Shown in pieces: positions 57,001 to 62,060 of a DNA stretch of 64,000 nucleotides (its first letter is position 1; each line of letters begins with the position of its first letter). Under the pieces are notes generated by a model that was not told the DNA's origin, searched no databases, and saw nothing but the letters and a program-made list of their open reading frames with translations. The stretch is from Datnioides undecimradiatus. Its lineage: Eukaryota; Chordata; Actinopteri; Lobotiformes; Datnioididae. The stretch lies in assembly GCA_008933995.1 (NCBI GenBank), contig WARS01000029.1, positions 19,995,511 through 20,059,510 on the forward strand. The letters are read 5' to 3'. The position numbers were made by a program, and so were the translations under genes.

Positions 57001-60000
57001 TACACACAGCAGTGGAGAAAGTTTCCATTTTATGGTCTGTTTACTCACATTATGAGACACAGACTATTGAATTTTACTGGAAATAGTTTTATACTCTTCA
57101 AATTTCAAATATTACACGCAAAATCTGCTATTCAAATATAATTACAGTGTTGTTTGTTCACTAAAACTCTAAAATCCAACTCCGTTTTTGTCTTTTTCAA
57201 CTGTCATCACACTCTTCTAACATGCAGCTAATAGTATATAACAGCCAGGTATTGAAAGTTCCAGATAAAATGGGCAAAAGCACTTACAGGACAGGCTCAA
57301 GTGTGAAAGGGTTAATTGATTTTGCATTATTGTTTACTGTAACATTGTCTTCTATTATTTATTTTCCTTGTTAGGGCAGACAGAGTATTCTGGGTTCACA
57401 ACCATAAAGAATGTAGATGCTAAGAAAAACAAGACAACAAAGGAATATTTTGCCTATTAAGACTTGTTGCACATGATGTTTAACCTTGGTAGGCGGGTCA
57501 CATCCAACTGACAATATTTTAAAAATCCTGAGATGTTAACAAGCTACAAGATGGTGACCTTATACTACAAAGGTTTTTATCTGAACTTTTTAAGAAAACA
57601 TTAGGAATTAAAGCATATTATCAGTTGCAGCACAACGCCTCAAGGCAGAAGGTAGGTAAACTATCTCTAAGGTCACAGAATTTAACATAACTAGAAGTAT
57701 ATGGCATTTGGGCAACAAGTGTCATCCACTGGGTGCTTGTGCCATAAATGTGTCTGTTCATAAAACAAAATATTCTTTAACTGTTAGTGTTTTGGAGGGA
57801 CATAAGGAGAGAGAGCAACAGAGCCAGGAACGTGCCAAAAAAAAAATAAAATAAAAAAATGAGACAAGCAGTACATCATCCTAAATGTGGTTTTGCAGAC
57901 TTTTTAGTTCTGTAGCCCAGGTTGGGAGACTATCTTTTGCAGCTGATCTAGGCATGCACTGAGGTGTCCTTGACATTCTTAGCCTGAGGTAATGTCAGCC
58001 CAGATTCCAATTAAACTGTCTCATACGTGAAGACAAGCTGCTCTAGCATTCTATGTGCACTCCACTCGTTATGATGGACTGATCCTGCGTGGAGTGGAGT
58101 TGTCGACTATAAACGTGTGGGGAGCGGACAATGCAAGATTGAATAAGGGTTGGCCTTTAGCTTCCTCTGTACAAAAGCAGTAAAATATACACATCTATGT
58201 TGATACTATCTATGCGATACACCAAATCAATACTGATATTGAACAATGGTATGATAGTGAGCCAAAGCTGAATTGTGAATTGGTAATAATTAGGTTAATC
58301 TATTCAGCTCAGTTTTATGTTTACATGTATGTGCATGCTCTACTTCATGTGTCAATCAAACACAGTCAAGAATACAGCTGGGGTCAAGAAATGTGGCACT
58401 TCACTTAAGGTTAAAACTATAAACCAGAACATACAAACAGCACCAAAATGACTTGATGAATGAACTGCCAAGATGCACCACCATGTTTCATTCACATGCA
58501 CTGGACTTCATTAAACAACATGTGCATTGTGGATCATAAAATGGCAAACTACAACACAAACTGCAATGCATAATAATGCAAGACATGCCTATTATATCCC
58601 CACACAGCAGCTGAGCTGGTTGTTGAGGATGTCACGTATTCAACTGCTAAAGGGGTTATCTTAAGAGATTATAAGTGAAGGTTGCAGACTGGGCAATGTT
58701 TTGCCACCATTTCAACAGTATATGGATATTCCAAAAGAAAAATGTGTTGGATTTGTGAAAGTCTGAGAGCTGATAATCATTTTATCCCTATTCAGGGTAC
58801 CAGAAGGCTTAGCCAGAGGTTAGCCAGCTGAGCTGTTGGAGGTCTCTGGTGTGTATGTGCTCGTGTGCTGCAGTGGCCCACAGAGCATGTACAGAATGCA
58901 GAGTATGCAGTCATCCAGGAAGAGGCTTGTTGGCTTTATGTGCCACTGAGCAATTTTCATTTTCTTTAGTTCATTGATGGTTCATACCAACTGCTCTAAC
59001 GTTTTTCTTTTATTGAACTTTATTAAAATTCACTGCATTCATAATCAGTCAGGATCTAAAACTTCATAAGCCGCAATCCTACAGTGCCTTAAAATGGTCA
59101 GAGGACCCAATCACACTTTCCATGACTCCATTAATGCACCCCCTGGGGCAATTTTGAGGAGACCTAAATAGAACAGTCACTTCAGTGTCTGCATGCAGAC
59201 TGCTATAGCTATCGAGCCAATGACAAAATGTATTTATTTGTTTCCTATATTTTCAGTTTCATTCTTTCTTTTTTTAAACAAGGTTTTGACCTAGCAATGC
59301 TTAAGTCAAGCCTGACATTGCCCTATACACTCTCTTTCGTATAGTGACTCACATAGTTTATAAACTAAAGACTGTTGTTGGATGGTACTTGATTTCTCAA
59401 GGTATCCACATTAAGGTTTTGAAATTCAGATTCAGGCACATCCCTAATATGAACAAATAAGAGAGAATTGAGAATCCATCATAAGGTCAAACTTAAAATA
59501 AGTATACATAGACACTTTGGTATTTCTGGCAGTGTTCCAACAGTGTGTCACTCATAAATACAATATATTCTCTGAAAATCACAGTGAAAACCATTGATTC
59601 AAAGCATATCAGTGTGTTCTTTAGATTATTTTGACAGCATTCTTTCTTGCTGAGTAAAGGCAAGTTCTTTCAAGGAAGTCACATCCAGAAAAATACGTGG
59701 GATTATATATTAGCTGTCTAAATAGCCGGAGAGTAAACTAAGTTGTACTAACTTCACAGGGCCCAAGTAAAAAAAAAAAAAAAATACTATCAACTCCTGA
59801 CATCTGCCCTTCTCGTTTTCAACTCCTCACATCATTGTTGCTTTGTTTAAAAAACAAAAAACAGATGCCTATCACCTTATCCAAGCATCTGATCAGCTGA
59901 GGCACAGTTGCCAAATACTAAGCCCTCACGTAGGATTTCTTTATCCTCTTTGTCTAACTGATTGGTGTACTTTCCAAGAGTGCTCTTCTTAGTATGTACT

Positions 60001-60699
60001 TCACATTATGTTTGCATGTGACATATTTAGAGCCTTGCCTGATGGACCAAAGATGAGAGCACTGAGAGGTAAAAAGATGGGTAAGCAAAGAGGCAGTGAA
60101 GGTTGAGAGGCTATTTGGGCTGGTTCTATGTGCATGCTGAGGCTAAGAGAGCAAGAGCAAGCATGCTGAGCAAGATTGTTAAAACTTAGAAGAGCAAAGA
60201 GCACTTATAGCCATTATCCCTATATTTACATACACTTGGTCCAGTATTAAATATTAATATAAATTCCCCTTTAAGTTATTGTCTACATGATCTGATCTTT
60301 TATGATCATGACTTGCAAAACGCAGGTTCAACTATTGTCCTATGAAGGAATGTACAGCTTCTTACACCTTATGAGTTTTATAAATAAGGTACTCCTCATA
60401 AGCATGTAGCACTTTATATGTCACTTCGTAAATCAACTACATTCATAGTTAAATCGTCAAATGTCAGAGACAGTATCTCACAAAGACAAAACATAGACAA
60501 TGAAAGGGCCATAAACAAACAGCGTGATGGTTATCATTTTAATGCTAACATGTAGCTATGGGTTACAGTTCTGTTTACCTTGAGCAACGTAGTCTTCTTC
60601 TCCAGAGAGTACCGCTGAGCATAGTGACAGGAGCAGGATAAAGTTCCACCTGAGGGGCACACAAACAAAAATTAATAACAGTTTAGCTAATTTTAACAT
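258..60699 (-). CDS. col24a1: collagen type XXIV alpha 1 chain (fibrillar procollagen), 3' end outside window
   Basis: Whole visible coding span: 45 coding exons, 1286 codons, broken by the left edge. Order: signal peptide (residues 1 to about 33), TSPN/laminin-G-like domain (about 83-253, four Cys at 186, 225, 240 and 247), Ser/Thr-rich variable region (about 254-466), acidic tyrosine-rich segment (467-489), then the triple helix from residue 491. The product would be secreted and assemble as a homotrimeric fibrillar collagen; family knowledge places collagen XXIV in developing bone and cornea. All helix exons are phase 0 and multiples of 9 bp, except the 57-bp exon 42. Assignment to XXIV rather than XXVII rests on the short acidic variable region and on the helix breaks in exons 6 and 42. 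Exon 25 has an added Gly-to-Ala break. The C-propeptide is not in the window. Confidence 0.93.
1347..1400 (-). CDS. col24a1: col24a1 exon 45 (helix, 54 bp)
   Basis: Residues 1251-1268, [18 protein letters not shown]. Donor GTGAGT, acceptor TCCAG. Confidence 0.96.
1561..1614 (-). CDS. col24a1: col24a1 exon 44 (helix, 54 bp)
   Basis: Residues 1233-1250, [18 protein letters not shown]. Donor GTAAGT, acceptor TTTCAG. Confidence 0.96.
2757..2810 (-). CDS. col24a1: col24a1 exon 43 (helix, 54 bp)
   Basis: Residues 1215-1232, [18 protein letters not shown]. Highly charged. Donor GTAGGC, acceptor GCAG. Confidence 0.96.
3864..3920 (-). CDS. col24a1: col24a1 exon 42 (helix, 57 bp, imperfection)
   Basis: Residues 1196-1214, [19 protein letters not shown]. 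Six residues (EDNKTP) separate two glycines, so the exon has 19 codons, the only one here that is not a multiple of 9 bp. Recalled human COL24A1 has GEDSTVLG at this point, while COL27A1 has GEDGKAEG; the absence of the middle Gly is the best single sign that this is type XXIV. Donor GTAGGT, acceptor CCAG. Confidence 0.95.
4052..4105 (-). CDS. col24a1: col24a1 exon 41 (helix, 54 bp)
   Basis: Residues 1178-1195, [18 protein letters not shown]. Donor GTAATA is weak at +5; acceptor [16 protein letters not shown] is conserved just before the exon 42 break. Confidence 0.95.
4386..4416. repeat. (AC)n microsatellite
   Basis: About 15 AC units after a degenerate ACGC/AAGC leader (4352-4385), in the intron between exons 40 and 41. 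Confidence 0.98.
4905..4958 (-). CDS. col24a1: col24a1 exon 40 (helix, 54 bp)
   Basis: Residues 1160-1177, [18 protein letters not shown]. Donor GTGAGT, acceptor TTCAG. Confidence 0.96.
6010..6117 (-). CDS. col24a1: col24a1 exon 39 (helix, 108 bp)
   Basis: Residues 1124-1159: opens [19 protein letters not shown], closes [12 protein letters not shown]. Contains an RGD (6067-6075). The donor GTTAGT has T at +3. Another 2 x 54 exon. Confidence 0.94.
6508..6561 (-). CDS. col24a1: col24a1 exon 38 (helix, 54 bp)
   Basis: Residues 1106-1123, [19 protein letters not shown] basic segment. Donor GTAAGG, acceptor ACAG. Confidence 0.95.
7161..7188. repeat. (ATTT)n tract
   Basis: ATTT/ATTTATTT repeat ending 16 bp from exon 37 on its donor side. 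Confidence 0.9.
7205..7312 (-). CDS. col24a1: col24a1 exon 37 (helix, 108 bp)
   Basis: Residues 1070-1105: opens [16 protein letters not shown], continues [11 protein letters not shown], closes [10 protein letters not shown] double-length (2 x 54) exon. Donor GTAAGC; acceptor TGTAAG is unusual (AAG). An ATTT-repeat tract begins 17 bp beyond the donor in the next intron. Confidence 0.95.
7658..7711 (-). CDS. col24a1: col24a1 exon 36 (helix, 54 bp)
   Basis: Residues 1052-1069, [18 protein letters not shown]. Donor GTAAAC, acceptor GTAG. Confidence 0.95.
9166..9219 (-). CDS. col24a1: col24a1 exon 35 (helix, 54 bp)
   Basis: Residues 1034-1051, [18 protein letters not shown]. Donor GTAAGT, acceptor ACAG. 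Confidence 0.96.
9518..9571 (-). CDS. col24a1: col24a1 exon 34 (helix, 54 bp)
   Basis: Residues 1016-1033, [18 protein letters not shown]. Donor GTCAGC, acceptor TTTAG. Only 126 bp separate it from exon 33. Confidence 0.95.
9698..9751 (-). CDS. col24a1: col24a1 exon 33 (helix, 54 bp)
   Basis: Residues 998-1015, [18 protein letters not shown]. Donor GTAGTT is among the weakest of the gene; acceptor GCAG. Confidence 0.93.
10458..10511 (-). CDS. col24a1: col24a1 exon 32 (helix, 54 bp)
   Basis: Residues 980-997, [18 protein letters not shown]. Donor GTGAGT, acceptor CCAG. Confidence 0.96.
12344..12388 (-). CDS. col24a1: col24a1 exon 31 (helix, 45 bp)
   Basis: Residues 965-979, [21 protein letters not shown] resembles GxxGER integrin sites of other fibrillar collagens; binding is unproven. 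Donor GTAAGT, acceptor AAAG. Confidence 0.95.
13459..13503 (-). CDS. col24a1: col24a1 exon 30 (helix, 45 bp)
   Basis: Residues 950-964, [15 protein letters not shown]. Contains an RGD tripeptide (R952-G953-D954). Donor GTAAGC, acceptor GCAG. Confidence 0.95.
13761..13814 (-). CDS. col24a1: col24a1 exon 29 (helix, 54 bp)
   Basis: Residues 932-949, [18 protein letters not shown]. Donor GTAAAC, acceptor ATAG. The GPRGPDG opening is conserved in clade C. Confidence 0.96.
14235..14252. repeat. poly(T), 18 bases
   Basis: Follows a pyrimidine-rich stretch (about 14070-14234). Confidence 0.95.
15855..15908 (-). CDS. col24a1: col24a1 exon 28 (helix, 54 bp)
   Basis: Residues 914-931, [18 protein letters not shown]. 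Donor GTAAGC, acceptor ACAG. Confidence 0.96.
16269..16292. repeat. 12-bp tandem duplication
   Basis: Unit ATCTTGCAATTT twice, identical. Confidence 0.9.
16529..16582 (-). CDS. col24a1: col24a1 exon 27 (helix, 54 bp)
   Basis: Residues 896-913, [18 protein letters not shown]. Donor GTGAGT; acceptor ACAAG is weak. Confidence 0.94.
17113..17149. repeat. compound (CT)n-(CA)n microsatellite
   Basis: CT run 17113-17129, spacer AGTCAA, CA run to 17149. Confidence 0.95.
18296..18349 (-). CDS. col24a1: col24a1 exon 26 (helix, 54 bp)
   Basis: Residues 878-895, [18 protein letters not shown]. Donor GTAAGT, acceptor CCCAG. Confidence 0.96.
18819..18854. repeat. interrupted (TG)n microsatellite
   Basis: TG run broken by TACG and TGCG variants, in intron 25. 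Confidence 0.95.
19611..19664 (-). CDS. col24a1: col24a1 exon 25 (helix, Gly-to-Ala break)
   Basis: Residues 860-877, [18 protein letters not shown]. Splice sites (donor GTAAGG, acceptor CCAG) and 54-bp length are normal, but the second triplet starts with Ala (GCC at 19653-19655) where Gly is expected, and the exon is strikingly hydrophobic. Recalled human COL24A1 has GPVGLP here and COL27A1 keeps Gly too. Confidence 0.93.
22844..22888 (-). CDS. col24a1: col24a1 exon 24 (helix, 45 bp)
   Basis: Residues 845-859, [15 protein letters not shown]. Donor GTAAGT, acceptor ACAG. Confidence 0.96.
23335..23374. repeat. 20-bp tandem duplication
   Basis: Unit GCTGACGTATAACAAACACT followed by a copy with one change (A for C at position 6). 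Confidence 0.95.
23418..23471 (-). CDS. col24a1: col24a1 exon 23 (helix, 54 bp)
   Basis: Residues 827-844, [18 protein letters not shown]. Donor GTCAGT (C at +3), acceptor GTAG. The GEPGPEGLK ending is shared with recalled human COL24A1. Confidence 0.95.
23681..23725 (-). CDS. col24a1: col24a1 exon 22 (helix, 45 bp)
   Basis: Residues 812-826, [15 protein letters not shown]. Donor GTAAGA, acceptor ACAG. Confidence 0.95.
24654..24707 (-). CDS. col24a1: col24a1 exon 21 (helix, 54 bp, GPQ run)
   Basis: Residues 794-811, [18 protein letters not shown]. Four tandem GPQ triplets with mixed third bases, so not a recent slippage product. Donor GTGAGA, acceptor TTCAG. Confidence 0.95.
24833..24886 (-). 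CDS. col24a1: col24a1 exon 20 (helix, 54 bp)
   Basis: Residues 776-793, [25 protein letters not shown] is among the best-conserved clade C stretches I recall. Donor GTACGA, acceptor TTAG. Confidence 0.96.
27016..27036. repeat. (TAAAA)n tract
   Basis: Four TAAAA units, 40 bp from exon 19 on its donor side. Confidence 0.9.
27077..27130 (-). CDS. col24a1: col24a1 exon 19 (helix, 54 bp)
   Basis: Residues 758-775, [18 protein letters not shown]. Donor GTAGGG, acceptor ATAG. Confidence 0.95.
28197..28250 (-). CDS. col24a1: col24a1 exon 18 (helix, 54 bp)
   Basis: Residues 740-757, [18 protein letters not shown]. Donor GTATGT, acceptor TTCAG. Confidence 0.96.
28772..28825 (-). CDS. col24a1: col24a1 exon 17 (helix, 54 bp)
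   Basis: Residues 722-739, [18 protein letters not shown]. Donor GTACGT, acceptor TTCAG. Confidence 0.96.
29189..29233 (-). CDS. col24a1: col24a1 exon 16 (helix, 45 bp)
   Basis: Residues 707-721, [15 protein letters not shown]. Donor GTGATC is weak at +5; acceptor GCAG. Confidence 0.94.
29542..29595 (-). CDS. col24a1: col24a1 exon 15 (helix, 54 bp)
   Basis: Residues 689-706, [18 protein letters not shown]. Donor GTAGGT, acceptor ACAG. Confidence 0.96.
29596..33993. other. intron 14 (4.4 kb)
   Basis: Contains the (TG)21 run near its downstream end. I looked for a missing helix exon because of its length and found none; exons 14 and 15 are adjacent in the recalled human chain. Confidence 0.8.
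30004..30045. repeat. (TG)21 microsatellite
   Basis: The longest uninterrupted dinucleotide run of the window; a 10-bp tandem pair (AGCTAAACAC twice) follows at 30061-30080. Confidence 0.98.
33994..34038 (-). CDS. col24a1: col24a1 exon 14 (helix, 45 bp)
   Basis: Residues 674-688, [15 protein letters not shown]. Donor GTGAGT, acceptor ACAG. A 4.4-kb intron follows. Confidence 0.96.
34397..34450 (-). CDS. col24a1: col24a1 exon 13 (helix, 54 bp)
   Basis: Residues 656-673, [18 protein letters not shown]. The last triplet has Gly in the Y position, so the join to exon 14 reads GNG-GPV. Donor GTGAGA, acceptor ACAG. Confidence 0.96.
35430..35474 (-). CDS. col24a1: col24a1 exon 12 (helix, 45 bp)
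   Basis: Residues 641-655, [15 protein letters not shown]. The donor GTAATA lacks G at +5; acceptor CTAG. Confidence 0.94.
35642..35695 (-). CDS. col24a1: col24a1 exon 11 (helix, 54 bp)
   Basis: Residues 623-640, [18 protein letters not shown]. Donor GTGAGT, acceptor TTCAG. Confidence 0.96.
36592..36636 (-). CDS. col24a1: col24a1 exon 10 (helix, 45 bp)
   Basis: Residues 608-622, [15 protein letters not shown]. Donor GTAAGT, acceptor GCAG. Confidence 0.96.
37072..37125 (-). CDS. col24a1: col24a1 exon 9 (helix, 54 bp)
   Basis: Residues 590-607, [18 protein letters not shown]. The donor CAG|GTGCAG departs from consensus at +4 and +6, but frame and length fit. Confidence 0.93.
38024..38068 (-). 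CDS. col24a1: col24a1 exon 8 (helix, 45 bp)
   Basis: Residues 575-589, [15 protein letters not shown]. Donor GTAAGT; acceptor AAAG is weaker than its neighbours. Confidence 0.95.
38301..38317 (+). promoter_or_regulatory. candidate retinoic acid response element (DR5)
   Basis: AGGTCAAGATAAGGTCA: two perfect AGGTCA half-sites with a 5-base spacer, the consensus RAR/RXR site. It is in intron 7, 233 bp from exon 8. Function is inferred from the motif. Confidence 0.4.
39637..39655 (-). promoter_or_regulatory. candidate nuclear-receptor triple half-site (DR0 + DR1)
   Basis: On the minus strand AGGTCAAGGTCAAAGGTCA: three perfect half-sites, the first pair abutting and the second pair spaced by one A. 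The DR1 is the consensus for PPAR/RXR, HNF4 and COUP-TF; TCAAGGTCA inside is an ERR/NR5A-type extended half-site. It lies in the same intron as the DR5. Confidence 0.4.
39991..40048. repeat. perfect inverted repeat, 26-bp arms, 6-base loop
   Basis: The left arm 39991-40016 (begins GATACATACAATTC) is the exact reverse complement of 40023-40048, with loop CCAACC between. The AT-rich stem has no mismatch; pairing ends at a T/T on the outside. It lies 266 bp downstream of exon 7 in the transcribed direction. It could be the core of a palindromic MITE or a transcribed hairpin. Confidence 0.9.
40315..40368 (-). CDS. col24a1: col24a1 exon 7 (helix, 54 bp)
   Basis: Residues 557-574, [18 protein letters not shown]. 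Donor GTAAGA, acceptor ATAG. The intron that follows (38069-40314) holds the hairpin and nuclear-receptor sites listed separately. Confidence 0.96.
40574..40637. repeat. (TCCA)n with dispersed teleost-repeat tail
   Basis: TCCATCCATCCATCCATTTC is followed by TGTATCTGCTTTATCCC and TTTAGGGGTCGCAGGG. I recall this junction as very common in teleost genomes and read it as the truncated end of a dispersed repeat; family not determined. Confidence 0.55.
41694..41747 (-). CDS. col24a1: col24a1 exon 6 (helix, first imperfection)
   Basis: Residues 539-556, [18 protein letters not shown]. The Gly-X-Y rhythm breaks at LSP-GQA-PP: glycines are spaced 4 and 5 apart, yet the exon keeps 18 codons. A break at the same place (GDPG-x-SPG) is shared by human COL24A1 and COL27A1 as I recall them, so it is ancestral rather than damage. 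Donor GTATGA, acceptor TTTAG. Confidence 0.95.
44696..44726. repeat. alternating GC/AC tract
   Basis: GCGCGCACACACGCGCACGC followed by an ACAC run: about 30 bp of unbroken purine-pyrimidine alternation, in intron 5. Confidence 0.95.
46576..46629 (-). CDS. col24a1: col24a1 exon 5 (helix, 54 bp)
   Basis: Residues 521-538, [18 protein letters not shown]. Donor GTGAGT, acceptor CTAG. Confidence 0.96.
46630..52494. other. introns 3 and 4
   Basis: 46630-49474 contains an imperfect AT-rich hairpin near 49318-49348 (AATGATG arms). 49529-52494 begins with a GA-rich stretch (49530-49640). No gene or element found. Confidence 0.75.
49475..49528 (-). CDS. col24a1: col24a1 exon 4 (helix, 54 bp)
   Basis: Residues 503-520, [18 protein letters not shown]. 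Donor GTGAGT, acceptor TTTAG. Proline-rich helix start. Confidence 0.96.
52495..53879 (-). CDS. col24a1: col24a1 exon 3: TSPN domain, variable region and start of the triple helix
   Basis: A 1385-bp exon, residues 41-502 (acceptor TGCAG|GAGTGG, donor GTG|GTAAGT). It starts VDILYRLGL, the conserved opening of clade C fibrillar collagens (XXIV and XXVII). The TSPN/laminin-G fold follows ([67 protein letters not shown]). The variable region carries N-glycosylation sequons at about residues 383, 418, 419 and 445, and a dibasic RQSR at 408-411. The exon ends with a tyrosine-rich acidic stretch and the first helix triplets, [12 protein letters not shown]. One giant exon for all of this is the known layout of COL24A1 and COL27A1. 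Confidence 0.96.
52534..52602 (-). other. acidic tyrosine-rich segment before the helix
   Basis: Residues 467-489, including [18 protein letters not shown] and YDYEDG. Six tyrosines sit among Asp and Glu, the context favoured by tyrosylprotein sulfotransferase; sulfation is inferred. COL24A1 has such a segment here, whereas the COL27A1 variable region is long, basic and proline-rich. Confidence 0.8.
53239..53754 (-). other. TSPN / laminin-G-like domain of the collagen N-propeptide
   Basis: Residues about 83-253. Four cysteines (186, 225, 240, 247) in the order ADC, RVCQ, HYC, TQC fit the two disulfides of N-terminal TSPN domains in collagens V, XI, XXIV and XXVII. The domain end is set by QCRLADTYR, a conserved closing motif in clade C chains. 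Confidence 0.9.
54676..55890 (-). mobile_element. Tc1/mariner-type transposon, 1215 bp, inactive copy
   Basis: Inverted ends begin CACTACTCACAATAAGTTA at both termini and match over about 29 bp with one difference (left GGGATATTG, right AGGATATTG). The element sits between two TA dinucleotides (54674-54675 and 55891-55892), the duplicated target of this superfamily. It lies in intron 2 and is oriented like the host gene. The ends are nearly identical, so insertion was fairly recent, but the transposase is broken. Confidence 0.95.
54812..55847 (-). pseudogene. Tc1-type transposase, broken by frameshift and N-terminal deletion
   Basis: The 5' part (55449-55847) reads through the second HTH half and linker ([50 protein letters not shown]), then stops. 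The frame resumes near 55460 as VLFTDECR and runs to 54812. The DD34E triad is intact in the second part: Asp of FTDE, Asp of DNAPPHH, and Glu of NPIEHVW, 34 residues after the second Asp. Two faults: a frameshift around 55460-55470, and loss of most of the first HTH, since [18 protein letters not shown] passes almost straight to the TTGRVRDRP region. No active enzyme is expected. Confidence 0.92.
56795..57311. mobile_element. piggyBac-like non-autonomous element (MITE), 517 bp
   Basis: Flanked on both sides by TTAA (56791-56794 and 57312-57315), the obligate target of the piggyBac superfamily. The ends are inverted and begin CCCTT, followed by a shared ACAC: left CCCTTAAACACCG, right (reverse complement) CCCTTTCACACTTG. 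No transposase is encoded; the longest ORF is 61 codons. A subterminal palindrome lies at 56809-56830. Assignment rests on the target site and end sequence only. Confidence 0.7.
56809..56830. repeat. subterminal palindrome in the piggyBac-like element
   Basis: AACGTGTC and GACACGTT are perfect 8-bp arms around the 6-base loop GCCGGT. Subterminal hairpins are common in piggyBac-type elements and may bind transposase. Confidence 0.7.
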
Positions 60700-60710
60700 A
60701 AACTTCTGTC
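60579..60710 (-). CDS. col24a1: col24a1 exon 2: start codon and signal peptide
   Basis: ATG is at 60699-60697 and coding ends after the first base of a Gly codon (phase 1) at donor AAG|GTAAAC. The peptide begins MLKLAKLLL and its hydrophobic core is [16 protein letters not shown], then EEDYVAQ joins exon 3 as Gly-Val-Asp-Ile-Leu. I chose this ATG because it is the only in-frame methionine upstream of the core. It requires the acceptor TTTTGCCCTCATAG|GAC at 60710, which leaves an 11-base leader in the exon. A second good acceptor (CCCCTCAG|G) lies inside, at 60649; using it would leave the chain without a visible start. The join to exon 3 is in frame either way. Confidence 0.75.
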
Positions 60711-61727
60711 CTATGAGGGCAAAACAAACATGAAAGCTATAGACATAAAGGACCAGGGTTGGAGATTCACTATCATCTCAGTGAAAACCACCTGACATAC
60801 ATCTTCAGGATGAATTAAAATTCACCAGGACTGTAGCTGGATCTGAAAAGATTTATCAAGAGTTAGGAGTGTTGCCTCACAGCAAGAAGGATACTACATC
60901 TGACTAGTTCCTGATTACCCTGAGTACACACAAATGGGCCAATACTCAAGTTAAACATTAAATCAGCTCTACAGAAAACACTGGTCTCTTGATGAAGCTT
61001 TAAGAAGTAAACTATGATGGACAAAACTGTGCTAAGTCTAAGAAAAACACCAATGACTGTAACTTAGTTCTCTTCCCCTCAGCAATTAACTCAGAAATCA
61101 GCCTAAGTCAGGTGACCCCAGGAGTAAGACTCTCCCTGAATTGTGCATTCAATTTGGAGGACAAACAAGTGCTGATGATAAAGTCGGTGATGGTATACCA
61201 GTATTGTTCCAGTGCCATGTGTTGATGCTGAGAAGTACGTCACTGTCAGTTTTGGAATGCCGCTGCAATTTTATTGGCTTGTAGCACTTGAAAAGTGGCT
61301 GACTGTATGTTACTGATGTTCCAGTGTACAGTACAACACTCCCCTGAGGCTTACTGTATGTCAAACCTTTACTCGCACATGCTGCTGCTGATGACTCGTA
61401 TGTATGTGGTGTGTGAGAAAGGCATGACATTGACATAACGGTTGGTCCACACAATAATAAAAGATAACAATAAGGCAATAAGAGAGCAATGGTTAATTAA
61501 CGTTAACAGTTAGTATTCGTTACTTGCTGTCATTTTTATAAACACTAAGTTTGTATCTAGGTTTTGCAGAAAAACTACTTTCTACACTGCAAAAAGAGCT
61601 AAATTCGCCAGAAATGTGTAGCTTAGCCTAGGCTCGGCAACTCCTCACGACTTTCAACCTAGTTTCTAGGCATTACCAGTGTCGACAAATAATATTTACA
61701 GGGGGTTTTTCTGTTGTTGTTTCTTAC
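60711..61727. other. intron 1 (1.0 kb)
   Basis: Between the proposed non-coding exon 1 and exon 2. A 109-codon minus-strand ORF (61149-61478) has no family resemblance. Confidence 0.5.
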
Positions 61728-61950
61728 CAATAATATTTTCGTCATTCGGATGACTGAAGCTATAGCGAGCTCTCTTACCAGGACGTCCAAGCAAAGTACA
61801 GACGAGTAACGCCCCCGTGTTAGCGTTTCCACGACGCTTCAGTTCGCTGTTAAACGTATCACTGCACTCTTTAACGAGCTAAGCCAAAAATCAATTTAAA
61901 AGTTTTTTCCGTGGTCAGCTTAACTTAAAACTTATATTTGTTTTGCGAGT
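61728..61950 (-). other. col24a1: probable non-coding exon 1 of col24a1 (right edge approximate)
   Basis: CpG-rich sequence with two consensus donors 51 bp apart on the minus strand: CCTG|GTAAGAG ending the exon at 61779, and ATTG|GTAAGAA ending it at 61728. Neither form supplies an in-frame ATG for exon 2. In the frame needed by exon 2, the 61779 form runs back to a TAA without a methionine, so I treat it as 5' untranslated. The transcription start is not visible and the right edge is a guess. Confidence 0.4.
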
Positions 61951-62060
61951 TTGTTCAGTAATTTCGGTAACGGTTAACCGTTGGTAGTTAGCTATTTGAA
62001 ATTTAGGTCTCGCGCGGAGATTTAGAACGCTAACCTGTTGACCGGAAGTGTGTTTGAAGT
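61782..62060 (-). promoter_or_regulatory. CpG-rich promoter region of col24a1 with ETS/GABP site
   Basis: CpG dinucleotides are far denser here than anywhere else in the window. A perfect ETS/GABPA-type site ACCGGAAGTG lies at 62041-62050, typical of TATA-less CpG promoters. A palindromic GACGTC at 61782-61787 is the core of a CRE; published work, as I recall it, ties human COL24A1 transcription to CREB/AP-1 factors. No TATA box is evident. The promoter role is inferred from composition and position, about 1.2 kb upstream of the start codon. Confidence 0.5.

Larger units (their letters stand above)
53880..60578. other. intron 2 (6.7 kb)
   Basis: Carries both DNA transposons of the window. 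Outside them (53880-54673, 55893-56790, 57316-60578) I see only AT-rich single-copy sequence, a weak B-box-like GTTCAAGTCCC near 54213, and a poly(A) at 59769. Confidence 0.8.
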
